Assembly: GCA_028278645.1 (NCBI GenBank)
Contig: JANQDZ010000016.1
Span: 62,001-126,000 of the forward strand
Direction: 5' to 3'
DNA length: 64,000 nt
From: Longimicrobiales bacterium
GTDB taxonomy: Bacteria; Gemmatimonadota; Gemmatimonadetes; Longimicrobiales; Gaopeijiaceae
In this document: piece by piece, positions 34,035 through 43,560 of the stretch
How the letters are laid out: each line of letters starts with the position of its first letter
How positions within the stretch are numbered: position 1 is the stretch's first letter
Notes under the pieces: generated by a model
Seen by the model: only the letters and a program-made list of their open reading frames with translations
Database searches by the model: none
What the model was told of the DNA's origin: nothing
Made by a program: the position numbers and the translations under genes

Positions 34035-34844
34035 TCAGTGTCGCGACCGGATGGTGCTGAAGAGGTAACTGGCGAAGAACAGAACGGCCGCGAAGAGGAC
34101 CACGGAGGCTCCCGATGGGAGACTCCATAGCCAGGACAGCCACAATCCCGCCCCAACGGACGCCAACGCAGATATCACGGACAATACAACCATGGCTCTG
34201 ACGGAGGACGCCAGAGCCTGGCCCGTAGCCGCCGGGATTACCAGGAAGGCCGAAACCAGGACAATTCCCACCAACTTCATTGCGGCGACGATGGTGACGG
34301 CCAGGATGCTGAGGAGGAGGTAGTTGAGGAAGGCGGCAGGGAGTCCGGCGGCCTTGGCCCCTTCCTCGTCGACGCCGAGGAAGAGGAACTCCTTGAACAG
34401 CAGGGTCAGTACTCCCAAGGAGGTACCGGTAAGGAGAACAAGACCCCAGAGGTCTCCCCGCCCAACCGAAAGGATGTCCCCGAAAAGGTATCCCATGAGG
34501 CCTTGTCGGTAGGTCGGGGAGATGCTGATGAGGGCTACCCCCAGGGCCATGGCTGTAGGGAAAAAGATCCCGATGGCCGTGTCCTCCGAGACTTCGCCCT
34601 TGCGGGTAATCCAACCGATGACCCAGGCAACTAGAACCGAGAACACCCCGGCCGCTGCTAGGGGCGGGAAGCCGAGGACGAGGCCGAGGGCCACCCCGCC
34701 GAGGGCGGCGTGAGAGATCCCGACCCCGATAAAAGCCATCCGCTTCAGCACTACGAAGACCCCAAGGACCGCGCAGGTTGCACCCAGGAGGGACCCGGTC
34801 AGGAGGGCTCGCTGGATGAAGCCCTCGGATAGGAACTGAATCAT
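34035..34844 (-). CDS. znuB: Metal ABC transporter permease, ZnuB-like
   Basis: A 269-residue integral membrane subunit of a Mn/Zn-type (cluster A-1) ABC importer. About eight hydrophobic segments are visible; LLGATCAVLGVFVVLKRMAF and GISHAALGGVALG are family signatures. Its start overlaps the stop of the ATPase gene by 4 bp, so all three transporter genes are translationally coupled in the order A-C-B. It ends 9 bp from the nadE stop, convergently. Confidence 0.9.
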   Translation of the reverse strand: MIQFLSEGFIQRALLTGSLLGATCAVLGVFVVLKRMAFIGVGISHAALGGVALGLVLGFPPLAAAGVFSVLVAWVIGWITRKGEVSEDTAIGIFFPTAMALGVALISISPTYRQGLMGYLFGDILSVGRGDLWGLVLLTGTSLGVLTLLFKEFLFLGVDEEGAKAAGLPAAFLNYLLLSILAVTIVAAMKLVGIVLVSAFLVIPAATGQALASSVRAMVVLSVISALASVGAGLWLSWLWSLPSGASVVLFAAVLFFASYLFSTIRSRH

Positions 34845-35653
34845 GGAGCGGTCCCCCCTTTGTCTGCTTCCGGTGGGGGCGCCGTTTCCAGATGGGGATC
34901 GGCCTCTTGGTGATCGTGGGGGGGCGGAAAGTGGTACACCTCCCGGACTGCCTGGCTTCTCAGGACCTCCTGAGGCGGCCCTGACGCCCGGACGGTTTGA
35001 TCCAGGAGGATCAACTGCTGAGCGTGTTGAGCCACGTCCTCTACGTCATGGGAGGCGCAGAACAAGGTGAGCCCCTTCGCTCTCTGGAGATCGCAGACCT
35101 GTCCGTAGAACCTCGCTCGTGCCGCCGGGTCAAGGCCCGAAGTGGGCTCGTCCAGGATCAGGAGACAGGGATCGGAGACAAGAGCCCTGGCGATGAGAAC
35201 CCGCTGCTGCTGACCACCCGAGAGATCCTCGAATCGTCGGCGGGCCAGGTGAGCCATCCGGACCTGGTCCAAAGACTGGTTTACACGAACCCGATCCTCC
35301 CGTGAGGGCCTCTTGATGGGCCCCAGCGTCCCATACCTCCCCATCAGGACCACGTCTTCTACCGAGAGCGGGAAGCCCTTCGGAAGTCGGATCCCCTGCG
35401 GGACATACCCGATGGGCTCCCCGTGTTTTCCGGGCGGTTGGTCGAAGAGAGAGACCGTGCCTTTGTTGGGTTTCAAGATTCCCAGCAGAAGACGAAGGAG
35501 GGTGGACTTCCCGGCTCCGTTGGGCCCGATGAGGGCAGCGAAGGATCCGGCGGGCACTTCGAGGGAAACGCCCTCCAGGGCAGTCCGCCGGCCGTAGGAG
35601 AACCAGACGTCCCTCAACTCCAAGACCGATCCCTCACAGCGGGGGCAGGTCAC
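34841..35653 (-). CDS. znuC: Metal ABC transporter ATP-binding protein, ZnuC-like
   Basis: A 270-residue cytosolic ATPase. Walker A is GPNGAGKSTLLRLL, the signature LSGGQQQRVLIARAL and Walker B LLILDEPTSGLDP. A Cys pair in CPRCEGS at the extreme N terminus and a proline- and acid-rich C-terminal tail with HFPPPHDHQEADPH are additions that could bind metal. It overlaps both neighbours by 4 bp. Confidence 0.9.
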   Translation of the reverse strand: MTCPRCEGSVLELRDVWFSYGRRTALEGVSLEVPAGSFAALIGPNGAGKSTLLRLLLGILKPNKGTVSLFDQPPGKHGEPIGYVPQGIRLPKGFPLSVEDVVLMGRYGTLGPIKRPSREDRVRVNQSLDQVRMAHLARRRFEDLSGGQQQRVLIARALVSDPCLLILDEPTSGLDPAARARFYGQVCDLQRAKGLTLFCASHDVEDVAQHAQQLILLDQTVRASGPPQEVLRSQAVREVYHFPPPHDHQEADPHLETAPPPEADKGGTAP

Positions 35654-36597
35654 GCTCCGGTTCCCCCCAATCCTCTCACCAGCTGGTTCGCGTTATAGCG
35701 GAGGAGCTCGAAATACCCCTCCCGGCCCTCCTCTTCTGGCCCCCCGAGGGGGTCGAGAAGGAAAGTCGGAAGGGAAAGGTCGGTGGAGATGGCTCTGACG
35801 GCTGTCGCGCCGAGCTGGGGTTCGGAGAAAACACAGGGGATTCCGTGGTCCCTGGCGACTTCGATGAGGGCGGCCAGGTCCCTGCTGGAGGGCTCCTGCC
35901 CGGGGTGGGCATGAATCACCCCTGCCTCTTCCATGTCATAGCGGGCCGCGAAGTACGTCCACGCTGAATGGGTGGCGATGAAGGCCCTCTGTTCCAGGGG
36001 GGCGAGGATGGCCCGTATCTCCCCATCGAGAGCCGCGAGGGAATCGGCCAAGGCCGAAGCCCGACTTCCGATGGCATCGGAGTCCTCAGGAAAAGCGGCG
36101 GTCAACCCGTCCACCAACCTCGGCAGGATCCGGTCTCTGACCAGGATGGGATCCAACCAGATATGAGGATTTCCCGACCCGTGGGAGTGGCCGTGGCCGT
36201 GGTCGTGGGCCTCTTCCTCCAGGTCCTCTTCCTCAGCGAGGAGCTCGATTCCGTCCGAGAGACGCACGATGCGAGCGTCGGCTTCGGACGCCTCGGGCAA
36301 GGCCGTGAGCCATTCGTCCAACCCTCCGCCGATCATAAAGAAGACGGAGGCGTCCCGGAGGTCCCTCAGCTGCTGGGGCGTTACGTGGAATGTGGCCGGG
36401 GAGGCACCTGGGGGAAGGGCCACCTCGACTCTTACTTCATCCCCCACGAGAGTTTTTACCAGATCCGCCACGGGGAAAATCGAAACGCCTACGATAGGCT
36501 TCTGGTCCGCGTCGCCCTCTTCGTTGGGGCCGGCGCATCCACTCATGAGGGCAAGGACCAAACCGAAGGCTCCAAAAGCCAGGTGTCTGGGTTGCAT
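35650..36597 (-). CDS. znuA: Metal ABC transporter substrate-binding lipoprotein, ZnuA-like
   Basis: A 315-residue metal-binding lipoprotein: the signal ends in LMSGC (Cys21). Metal ligands are suggested in FHVTPQQLRDL, NPHIWLDP and THSAWTYFAARYD. A His- and acid-rich loop (EAHDHGHGHSHGSG) precedes the second ligand; such loops are typical of zinc-binding ZnuA rather than manganese-type proteins. The gene is first in the minus-strand znuA-znuC-znuB operon. Confidence 0.88.
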   Translation of the reverse strand: MQPRHLAFGAFGLVLALMSGCAGPNEEGDADQKPIVGVSIFPVADLVKTLVGDEVRVEVALPPGASPATFHVTPQQLRDLRDASVFFMIGGGLDEWLTALPEASEADARIVRLSDGIELLAEEEDLEEEAHDHGHGHSHGSGNPHIWLDPILVRDRILPRLVDGLTAAFPEDSDAIGSRASALADSLAALDGEIRAILAPLEQRAFIATHSAWTYFAARYDMEEAGVIHAHPGQEPSSRDLAALIEVARDHGIPCVFSEPQLGATAVRAISTDLSLPTFLLDPLGGPEEEGREGYFELLRYNANQLVRGLGGTGA

Positions 36598-36637
36598 AGC
36601 GATGTTTCCCGCCTGAAGAATCTCAGGATAGGAGGGG

Positions 36638-36671
36638 GGCTCCCTCGGGAGCCTCAGGGCCGTTTTTTTTT
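36638..36671. promoter_or_regulatory. Palindrome and T9/A9 tract upstream of znuA
   Basis: GGCTCCC (36638-36644) and GGGAGCC (36647-36653) are perfect arms around a 2-nt centre, 41 bp from the znuA start. A run of nine T on the + strand lies at 36663-36671. As a terminator it would act on rightward transcripts, but no rightward gene ends here. It may be an operator plus an A-tract for the leftward znu promoter. Confidence 0.3.
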
Positions 36672-36753
36672 CAACTGGTAGTCTAACCCGACGGGGAGGA
36701 ATGCGGGAGCAGGCACGGGAAACTCGGGCCGGCCTGGAAGGCCGATCGGCCTT

Positions 36754-37782
36754 CTAGACTTGGCCGGCTACTCTCCTGCGGATGGATTCCAGGAGGGGAA
36801 GGGGAGTGAGCTCGCCGTCGATGATGGCCGCCAGTTCCTCTTCCTGTTCCCAGTGGGCTTCCAGCTCGTTGAGCTCCATCTCCAGCAAGCGCTGCTCGGA
36901 GTTTTCGTTGGCCGCGATCTCCAGGGCGATTCCCCCGGTTCGGCCCAGGTCCCCCAAGCGTTTTCCGTCTTTCAACAGGATCCGGGAGAGCTCGGAAGGA
37001 GAACCGGCCTCCTGTATCAGCCGGGTGGCGCTCGTGACCGTTCGCTCCGAGGCTCCTTCGAAGTGGTGGTACGCCAGGACCCGTCGTACGGTGTGTTCGG
37101 CTTGGCGACCCTGGAGGTGGAGGCCGCCTTCCCGGTGATCCCCGCAGGTGGGGCAGCGCAACGAGACCTCTGCGGGCTCCGCCTCTCCGGCGTGGCTCAA
37201 GATGATGCCGCCCCGGCGGCGGTAGGGGATTCGCCGGAACCGATGGCCGCAGCGGGGGCAATGGGCACGGCCCCTCCAGACGTCCCCACCGAACCGAAAC
37301 CAACGGGCTGCGTCGGGGATGGCGCCAGGCAGCTTGTCCCAGAGGATCCAGGCCCCGATGAAGCCAAGGCCCGCCATGGTCATCCCACCCCAAATGGCCG
37401 CACCGGCTCCGATGGCACCCGCCGTTGAGAGTTTTTTGTAATTCTGCCGACGCCTCGCCAATTCCTTGCCGTACCTCCACCAGGACTGCTCGGCCAGGTT
37501 GGCTCGGCCGACGCGAACGATCTCGAGGGGCTCGGCCCTGAGCAGGGCGATGTTGTCGGTCTGGGAGAGGAGTTTGGCCCGATCCCGAGTAATCTTCTCC
37601 AGCTCGTCCAATGCCTCCCACCGTTCCTCGATGGGAGCAAGGCTCCAGCGCTTACATTCCTTACAGACGGCCCAGAGCCGACCCTTTCCAGGATCGAAGG
37701 CCACCCGAATGCCCGTGGGAAAATGCTCCAGGCTCTCGTTTGGTGGAAAAGGAGTGTGGCAAACCAGACATCGTTGATACAT
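36754..37782 (-). CDS. Unknown zinc-ribbon membrane protein
   Basis: I do not recognise the family. The 342-residue protein has an N-terminal Cys4 module (CLVCHTPF and CKECKRW), a long basic helix (about residues 53-115), and a hydrophobic stretch (AGAIGAGAAIWGGMTMAGLGF, about 121-148) that could span the membrane once or form a hairpin. A second Cys4 module follows (CPRCGHRF and CPTCGDHR), then a helical, Glu-rich C terminus. AGGAGG precedes the ATG. It is divergent from the amidotransferase gene at 37870. A scaffold or regulatory role is possible but not shown. Confidence 0.7.
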   Translation of the reverse strand: MYQRCLVCHTPFPPNESLEHFPTGIRVAFDPGKGRLWAVCKECKRWSLAPIEERWEALDELEKITRDRAKLLSQTDNIALLRAEPLEIVRVGRANLAEQSWWRYGKELARRRQNYKKLSTAGAIGAGAAIWGGMTMAGLGFIGAWILWDKLPGAIPDAARWFRFGGDVWRGRAHCPRCGHRFRRIPYRRRGGIILSHAGEAEPAEVSLRCPTCGDHREGGLHLQGRQAEHTVRRVLAYHHFEGASERTVTSATRLIQEAGSPSELSRILLKDGKRLGDLGRTGGIALEIAANENSEQRLLEMELNELEAHWEQEEELAAIIDGELTPLPLLESIRRRVAGQV

Positions 37783-37869
37783 GTGATCCTCCTACACCCC
37801 TTACGCCCCAGCCTTCCCCATTCTTTTCAATCCCCTTGTGCCGGTAGGCCGGAAGATTGATCCTTCCGC

Positions 37870-38445
37870 ATGATTCTGGTCTTGGATAACTACGACTCCT
37901 TCACCTGGAACCTCGTTCAGTTCCTGGGTGAGCTCGGCGCCGACCCAATGGTGGTGCGGAACGACCAGCTCTCTCTCTCGGAGATTCGGAACCTCGCTCC
38001 CGGGAAGATCGTCGTTTCACCCGGTCCTTGCACCCCCAAAGAGGCAGGAATCAGTGTCAATTTGGTCCGAGCCCTGGGCCCCACGACGCCGATTCTCGGC
38101 GTCTGCCTGGGTCATCAGGCCATCGGCGAAGCCTTCGGAGGACGCACGGTGGTGGCGGGCCGGCTCATGCATGGAAAAACGGCGGCGGTCTTCCACACCG
38201 GAGAGGGGATCTTCGAAGGTCTCCCGGATCCAGTGGAAGTAGCTCGATACCACTCACTGGTGACGGACCCCGCTGCCCTCCCACCCGAGTTGAAAGTCGT
38301 GGCTTGGTCCGACCCGGAACAGTTCGGTCAGGAGATCCAGGGCATGCGACACGTGGCCTTTCCGGTGTGGGGCGTCCAGTTCCACCCCGAATCCCTTTTT
38401 TCGGATGGAGGACCCCACCTGCTTCGGAAGTTCCTGGAGCTTTAG
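37870..38445 (+). CDS. Anthranilate/para-aminobenzoate synthase glutamine amidotransferase
   Basis: A class I glutamine amidotransferase subunit (TrpG/PabA type) that supplies ammonia to a chorismate-using partner for tryptophan or folate synthesis. The 191-residue protein has the opening ILVLDNYDSFTWNL, the oxyanion and nucleophile loops SPGPCTPKEAG and GVCLGHQAIGEAFGG with active Cys, and GVQFHPESLFSDGG with His and Glu. No TrpE/PabB partner is next to it, so TrpG or PabA cannot be chosen from context. The ribosome site is weak. Confidence 0.92.
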   Translation: MILVLDNYDSFTWNLVQFLGELGADPMVVRNDQLSLSEIRNLAPGKIVVSPGPCTPKEAGISVNLVRALGPTTPILGVCLGHQAIGEAFGGRTVVAGRLMHGKTAAVFHTGEGIFEGLPDPVEVARYHSLVTDPAALPPELKVVAWSDPEQFGQEIQGMRHVAFPVWGVQFHPESLFSDGGPHLLRKFLEL

Positions 38446-38447
38446 AA

Positions 38448-38474
38448 GGGTGCGGGGAGAATGGGGCCGCACCC
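38448..38474 (+). terminator. Hairpin after the amidotransferase gene
   Basis: GGGTGCGG and CCGCACCC form an 8-bp stem around an 11-nt loop, immediately after the stop codon. Only CCGTTT follows, so it is a moderate terminator candidate. Confidence 0.45.
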
Positions 38475-38558
38475 CCGTTTCCCGACACCCTTCTGGGGAT
38501 CAGGGTCGGAAACGGATGTTCCCGGGCTTTTCAGGCAGTTTTCCCCATTCGAACCACA

Positions 38559-38574
38559 AAAAGACATGTCTTTT
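38559..38574. promoter_or_regulatory. 16-bp perfect palindrome upstream of kdsB
   Basis: AAAAGACATGTCTTTT is perfectly symmetric and AT-rich in a GC-rich region. It lies 12 bp upstream of the -35-like element at 38586, a suitable place for a transcription-factor operator controlling the LPS operon. Confidence 0.4.
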
Positions 38575-38585
38575 ACCGGAATTCC

Positions 38586-38614
38586 TTGCCCGGTGATACG
38601 GCCTTTTCTACCTT
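38586..38614 (+). promoter_or_regulatory. Candidate promoter of the kdsB-rpoN operon
   Basis: TTGCCC, a 17-bp spacer, then TACCTT (38609-38614). It is a weak match on its own, but it is in the only sizeable gap (about 214 bp) before an uninterrupted run of nine coupled genes. Confidence 0.35.
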
Positions 38615-38659
38615 TACTGGCGTGAAAATTGCATCGCCGGACCCGATTCCCGGCGCCGG

Positions 38660-39457
38660 ATGGCGCCTATGAGTGGCCGCGTACTGGGCATTGTCCCAGC
38701 CCGGCTCGCCTCCACCCGCCTCCCCAACAAGCCCCTTTACCCCCTCCTCGGCCGCCCCCTCATCGAGTGGGTATGGCGTAGGGTGGAGGGTATGAAGGTG
38801 TTGGATGAGGCAGTCGTGGCCACCGACGCGGAGGAAGTGGCCGAGGTATGCCGTGCCCTAGGCGCCCCCGTGGAGTTGACCTCGCCGGATCACCCTTCGG
38901 GCACCGACCGTGTCGCAGAGGTCGCCCGCCTCGAGAAATACTCGGATTTTCAGGTCATCGCTAACATCCAGGGAGATGAGCCCCTCCTCAAGGAGGCACA
39001 CCTGGCTGCCGCCATCGAGCTCGTCCGTGAGGGCGGCTGGGAGATCGGTACCTGCGCCACGCCCCTGATGCACATGGAAATCCGGAAGGACCCGTCTGTC
39101 GTGAAGGTCGTTCGAGCCCGAACCGGGAGGGCTCTCTACTTCTCCAGGTCTCCCATCCCCTACAAACGGGACGACAAACCCTCGCCGGAGGAGCTGGGAC
39201 GGGAACCCTTCCTTCGGCACATCGGGCTCTACGCTTACACCCCTGAAGCGCTGGAGAACTGGGTGGCCCAGGCGCCGTCTCCCTTAGAGGAGTTGGAGAT
39301 GCTCGAGCAACTCCGGCCGCTGGCGTCGGGAGCCAGGATCGGGGTGGCGGTTGTGGGAGCGGCGGACCCGGGTGTGGATACGCCGGCCGACGCGGCAAGG
39401 ATGGAAGAAAGACTTCAGGAACTCAGCTTTCCAAAGGAATCCAAAGGGAATCGATGA
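38660..39457 (+). CDS. kdsB: 3-deoxy-manno-octulosonate cytidylyltransferase (CMP-Kdo synthetase)
   Basis: Activates Kdo with CTP before its transfer to lipid A. The 265-residue protein has the nucleotide motif [15 protein letters not shown], the phrase [15 protein letters not shown], and NIQGDEPLL, all typical of KdsB; FSRSPIPY and HIGLYAYT are further family marks. The start is ATG 38660 or 38669. Its stop overlaps the start of pyrG (ATGA), coupling CTP use to CTP supply. Confidence 0.95.
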   Translation: MAPMSGRVLGIVPARLASTRLPNKPLYPLLGRPLIEWVWRRVEGMKVLDEAVVATDAEEVAEVCRALGAPVELTSPDHPSGTDRVAEVARLEKYSDFQVIANIQGDEPLLKEAHLAAAIELVREGGWEIGTCATPLMHMEIRKDPSVVKVVRARTGRALYFSRSPIPYKRDDKPSPEELGREPFLRHIGLYAYTPEALENWVAQAPSPLEELEMLEQLRPLASGARIGVAVVGAADPGVDTPADAARMEERLQELSFPKESKGNR

Positions 39458-41124
39458 CCGAATCGACCGGAACTCCCACGAAATACATCTTCGTCACCGG
39501 AGGGGTGGTTTCAGCCCTGGGAAAGGGCATCGCCGCGGCCTCCTTGGCCCGGCTTCTGAAGCAACGTGGCCTGAGGGTGACCCTGCAGAAGTTCGATCCG
39601 TATATCAACGTGGATCCTGGGACCATGTCCCCCTTCCAGCATGGTGAGGTCTACGTCACCGATGACGGCGCCGAGACAGACCTGGACCTGGGCCACTACG
39701 AACGCTTTCTGGATTCCTCCCTCAGCCAAGCCAACAACCTGACCTCCGGTAGGGTTTATCAGAACGTCATCGACAAGGAACGACGAGGCGATTATCTGGG
39801 GTCCACCGTTCAGGTGATCCCCCACGTTACAGACGAGATCAAGGAGAGCATAAGCCGCCTAGCCCCGGACATGGACGTGGTCATTACAGAGATCGGGGGA
39901 ACCGTCGGTGACATTGAAAGCCTCCCTTTCCTCGAAGCCATCCGTCAGTTCAAACAGGACGTAGGCCACGGAAACTCCCTCTTCATCCACCTCACCCTGG
40001 TCCCGTTCATCGCTGCTGCGGGTGAGCTCAAGACCAAACCCACACAGCATTCCGTTCGCGAGCTCATGCAGATCGGAATCCAGCCCGACGTGGTGATCTG
40101 TCGAACCGAGCATCCCATGGACGAGGGGTTGAGAAAAAAGATTGCCCTTTTCACGAACGTGGACCTAAACGGCGTCATCCAGGCCTTGGATGTAGATACC
40201 ATTTACGCGGTGCCCCTGGAATTGAAGCGACAAAAGCTGGACGACTTCGTCGTGAAAAAACTGGGGCTGGAGACTCCCCCCCCTGACATGAGTGAGTGGC
40301 GGGGGATGGTGGAGAGACTCCGCTCTCCATCGGGGGGCCCTGTCCGGATCGCCGTGGTGGGAAAATACACGGAGTTGGTGGACTCCTATAAGTCCATCCA
40401 GCAGGCCCTGATCCATGGTGGGGTCGCAAATGACGTGGGGGTAGAGATCGATTGGCTTTCGAGCGAGCGGTACGAGTCCGACCACTCGGTATCCGAGCTG
40501 GATGCCTATGACGGCATTCTTGTGCCCGGTGGGTTCGGCCAGCGGGGGATCCAAGGGATGGTGGATGCCATCCAGTGGGCACGGGAAGCCGGCGTCCCCT
40601 TCTTTGGCATCTGCCTCGGTCTCCAGTGTGCGGTGATCGATTTTGCCAGGAATGTGGCGGGTATGGAGTACTCCCACTCCTTTGAGTTTGATAAGGATTC
40701 ACCCCACCCGGTTATCTGTCTCATGGACTCCCAGCTGCAGGTTACGACCAAGGGTGGAACCATGCGGCTCGGAGCCTACCCAGCCAAGCTGGTGGAAGGG
40801 TCCCGTGTAGCGGAGATCTACGGAACCGACGAGATCAGCGAACGGCACCGGCATCGATACGAGTTCAACAATGAATACCGGGCGGCCTTCGAAGAATCCG
40901 GCATGGTGTTCAGCGCGGTCTCACCGGATGGCCAGCTCGTAGAGATGATCGAGGTCCCCGATCATCCCTGGTTTATCGGGTGCCAGTTCCATCCCGAGCT
41001 GAAGAGCCGGCCTACCCGGCCCCATCCTTTGTTCGCGTCGTTTGTGGAGGCTGCGGCCCGCCGCGGTGGCCACCTTCCAACTGAACCGATCCAGGCCTCC
41101 CAAGGGGCCGGGACCGGCGGGTAG
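39454..41124 (+). CDS. pyrG: CTP synthase
   Basis: Converts UTP to CTP using ATP and glutamine. The 556-residue protein has the synthetase opening [20 protein letters not shown] and CTP/UTP loop ([19 protein letters not shown]), and a C-terminal glutaminase with Cys in [12 protein letters not shown] and the His-Glu pair in [12 protein letters not shown]. The location between kdsB and kdsA links CTP supply to Kdo activation. Confidence 0.97.
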   Translation: MTESTGTPTKYIFVTGGVVSALGKGIAAASLARLLKQRGLRVTLQKFDPYINVDPGTMSPFQHGEVYVTDDGAETDLDLGHYERFLDSSLSQANNLTSGRVYQNVIDKERRGDYLGSTVQVIPHVTDEIKESISRLAPDMDVVITEIGGTVGDIESLPFLEAIRQFKQDVGHGNSLFIHLTLVPFIAAAGELKTKPTQHSVRELMQIGIQPDVVICRTEHPMDEGLRKKIALFTNVDLNGVIQALDVDTIYAVPLELKRQKLDDFVVKKLGLETPPPDMSEWRGMVERLRSPSGGPVRIAVVGKYTELVDSYKSIQQALIHGGVANDVGVEIDWLSSERYESDHSVSELDAYDGILVPGGFGQRGIQGMVDAIQWAREAGVPFFGICLGLQCAVIDFARNVAGMEYSHSFEFDKDSPHPVICLMDSQLQVTTKGGTMRLGAYPAKLVEGSRVAEIYGTDEISERHRHRYEFNNEYRAAFEESGMVFSAVSPDGQLVEMIEVPDHPWFIGCQFHPELKSRPTRPHPLFASFVEAAARRGGHLPTEPIQASQGAGTGG

Positions 41125-41173
41125 TGTCTGCCCCGGGCGGCCTCATTCAGGCACGCCTCGGCAGGAGGACCTG

Positions 41174-41974
41174 ATGTTCGAAGAATTCACGATTATCGCC
41201 GGACCCTGTGCTCTGGAGGACGACGAGTTGAACCTGGAGATCGGACGGGCGTTGGCCCAGATCTCCTCGAACCTGTCGATCCCCATCGTCTTTAAGGCGT
41301 CCTACGACAAGGCGAACCGTTCCAAGGTCGATTCGCCTCGGGGGCCGGGCTTGGAAGAGGGCTTGACCCGGCTGGCCAGGGTGAAAGAGACGACCGGGCT
41401 CCCTGTAATCACCGATATCCACGAGCCCTTTCATGCCGGGAAGGCCGCCACGGTCGTGGACGTTCTGCAGATTCCTGCGTTCCTCTGCAGACAAACGGAT
41501 CTTTTGGTGGCTGCCGGGGAGACGGGGAAGGTCGTTTCCATCAAGAAGGGTCAATGGATGGCCCCCGAAGAGATGGCGAACGCCGTGGAGAAGGCCCGGC
41601 AGGCCGGATCACCGGAGGTGGTCGTGACCGAGCGGGGGACCTTCTTCGGGTATGGGAATCTGGTGGTGGACATGCGGTCATTTCAGCGTATCAGGGAAGC
41701 CACCGGGGTGAGAGCAATCTTCGACGGGACCCATTCCGTTCAAAGGCCCGGCTTGGCGGCGGGCTCAAGCGGTGGTGACCCGGAGCACATCCCGTCTTTA
41801 GTTCTGGCCGCGTCGGCCGCCGGATGTGACGGCCTCTTCCTGGAGACCCATCCTCGCCCGGAAACGGCGCCCTCAGACAGCACAAACATGCTTCCGCTTA
41901 CTCGACTGGAACCGCTTCTGGAAAGGGTTGCGGCTGTCCGTGCCGCCCTTCAAGAAGGAGGCCAAGCCAGGTGA
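41174..41974 (+). CDS. kdsA: 3-deoxy-8-phosphooctulonate synthase (Kdo-8-P synthase)
   Basis: Condenses arabinose 5-phosphate with phosphoenolpyruvate. The 266-residue protein begins FTIIAGPCALEDDELN and has FKASYDKANRSKVDSPRGPG, VTERGTFFGYGNLVVDMRS and FDGTHSVQRPG. ATG 41174 is preceded by AGGAGG, so the longer open frame back to 41042 is not used. The metal type (class I or II) is not assigned. Confidence 0.96.
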   Translation: MFEEFTIIAGPCALEDDELNLEIGRALAQISSNLSIPIVFKASYDKANRSKVDSPRGPGLEEGLTRLARVKETTGLPVITDIHEPFHAGKAATVVDVLQIPAFLCRQTDLLVAAGETGKVVSIKKGQWMAPEEMANAVEKARQAGSPEVVVTERGTFFGYGNLVVDMRSFQRIREATGVRAIFDGTHSVQRPGLAAGSSGGDPEHIPSLVLAASAAGCDGLFLETHPRPETAPSDSTNMLPLTRLEPLLERVAAVRAALQEGGQAR

Positions 41975-42579
41975 ACCAGCCACACGGCGATAACAACCGC
42001 GGGGGGCCACCCTCGACCCTTCCCCAAGACGTGGCGGCCAGGATCAAGCTGGTGGTCCTGGATGTGGATGGTGTCCTGACCGACGGCGGGGTGTACATGG
42101 GTGCCCTTCCGGGTGGGGAGAACCTGGAGATGAAGAGGTTCGACATTCAGGACGGCCTCGGGATCCGACTCCTTCAGTGGGCTGGGATCGAAGTAGCCAT
42201 CGTTTCCGGCCGGGTTTCGGAAGCCACGTCCATACGGGCTCGGGAGCTGGATATCGTGGAGTGCCACCAGGATGGTGGAGCCCAGAAGATCCGGGCGATA
42301 AAGGGAATCCTCGGACGCCTGAGCCTGGAGTGGGGTCAGGTGGCGATGTTGGGTGACGATCTTCCGGATTTGGCCGTCCTCAGGAAAGTGGGAGTTCCGG
42401 CTGTGGTCGCGAATGCCACCGAAGAAGTTCGCAGAGAAGCGGTCTGGCAGGGGAAGAAGCGCGGCGGCCAAGGGGCGGTTCGGGAGTTTTGCGAGGCGAT
42501 CCTGAAGGGAAGAGGAGATTGGGAAGCCCAGGTGGAGGCGTATGCCGCCGCAAGGACCGATGCCAAGGAGGAAGGTTAG
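41971..42579 (+). CDS. kdsC: Kdo-8-phosphate phosphatase (HAD superfamily)
   Basis: Removes phosphate from Kdo-8-P. The 202-residue HAD protein has VVLDVDGVLTDGGVYMG with the catalytic Asp pair, and GDDLPDLAVLRKVGVPAVV as the last motif; it lacks a large cap, as in KdsC. The start is a GTG overlapping the kdsA stop by 4 bp. The proline-rich first 20 residues are variable. Confidence 0.92.
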   Translation: MNQPHGDNNRGGPPSTLPQDVAARIKLVVLDVDGVLTDGGVYMGALPGGENLEMKRFDIQDGLGIRLLQWAGIEVAIVSGRVSEATSIRARELDIVECHQDGGAQKIRAIKGILGRLSLEWGQVAMLGDDLPDLAVLRKVGVPAVVANATEEVRREAVWQGKKRGGQGAVREFCEAILKGRGDWEAQVEAYAAARTDAKEEG

Positions 42580-42585
42580 GTCCCC

Positions 42586-43560
42586 ATGAATGCCCATGAC
42601 AAAACCGACCTTCTGAACGAAGCCAGGCGCGTGCTGAAGGCTGAAGGAAGGGCCATCGAGGGCCTGATCGACCGTCTTGGCGACAATTTTGTCCGAGCGG
42701 TGGAGACGCTCGCCGGTACGAAGGGTCGGGTCATCGTCTCCGGAATCGGGAAGAGTGGCATCGTCGGGCGGAAGATCGCCGCTACCTTCACCTCCACTGG
42801 GACTCCAGCCACCTACCTCCATCCCGTGGAGGGGCTTCATGGTGACCTGGGCATCGTAGGCCGGGATGACACGGCCATCCTCATCTCAAAGAGTGGGATC
42901 ACGTCGGAATTGGCGGGCTTGTTGGACTACCTGATCAGGTTGGGCGTTCCCATCGTCGCTCTGACCGGGGATACCGACTCACCTCTCGGGAAGGCCTCGA
43001 CGGTTGCTTTGAATTGCTCCGTGGAGGAAGAAGCCTGCCCCCTGGATCTGGCCCCCACGACCTCCACCACCGCCACCATGGCTATGGGGGACGCCCTGGC
43101 GGTGGTCCTCCTCCAGAGGAAGGGTTTCCAGGCAGAGGATTTCGCTCAACTACATCCCGGAGGATCCCTCGGACGGAAACTCACGCTTCGGGTAGAGGAA
43201 GTGATGTTGGAAGAGGGGTATCCCTCCTTGGGAGAGGATGCCTTGATGAGGGACTGTATCGTACCGCTGGCCAAAATGCGGGGTACTGTTCCCATAGTGG
43301 ATAAAGGTGAGAAAGTGGTGGGGGTTGTTACGGCTGGGGACCTTACCCGCTTGATGGAACGAGAGGAGGGGTTCCTGGACGTCCCGGTCCGGGAGGTCAT
43401 GACTCGCACCCCTAAACTCGCTCGCATTGGCGACCTGGCCTCCGCTGCCGTCCACCTCATGGAAAAGCATCGGATCATGGCCCTTCCCGTGGTCGACGCC
43501 GACAGTCGTCTGAAGGGAATAGTGCACCTCCATGATCTGATGAGATCAGGGGTTGTATGA
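42586..43560 (+). CDS. kdsD: Arabinose-5-phosphate isomerase
   Basis: Makes arabinose 5-phosphate from ribulose 5-phosphate, the first step towards Kdo. The 324-residue protein has an N-terminal SIS domain (GKSGIVGRKIAATFTSTGTP, YLHPVEGLHGDLG, TSTTATMAMGDALAVVLL) and two C-terminal CBS domains. It follows kdsC by 6 bp and overlaps the lptC start by 4 bp. Confidence 0.94.
   Translation: MNAHDKTDLLNEARRVLKAEGRAIEGLIDRLGDNFVRAVETLAGTKGRVIVSGIGKSGIVGRKIAATFTSTGTPATYLHPVEGLHGDLGIVGRDDTAILISKSGITSELAGLLDYLIRLGVPIVALTGDTDSPLGKASTVALNCSVEEEACPLDLAPTTSTTATMAMGDALAVVLLQRKGFQAEDFAQLHPGGSLGRKLTLRVEEVMLEEGYPSLGEDALMRDCIVPLAKMRGTVPIVDKGEKVVGVVTAGDLTRLMEREEGFLDVPVREVMTRTPKLARIGDLASAAVHLMEKHRIMALPVVDADSRLKGIVHLHDLMRSGVV

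Noticed and set aside
36663-36671. Terminator of znuACB
   Set aside because: It is upstream of znuA and its polarity fits only rightward transcripts.
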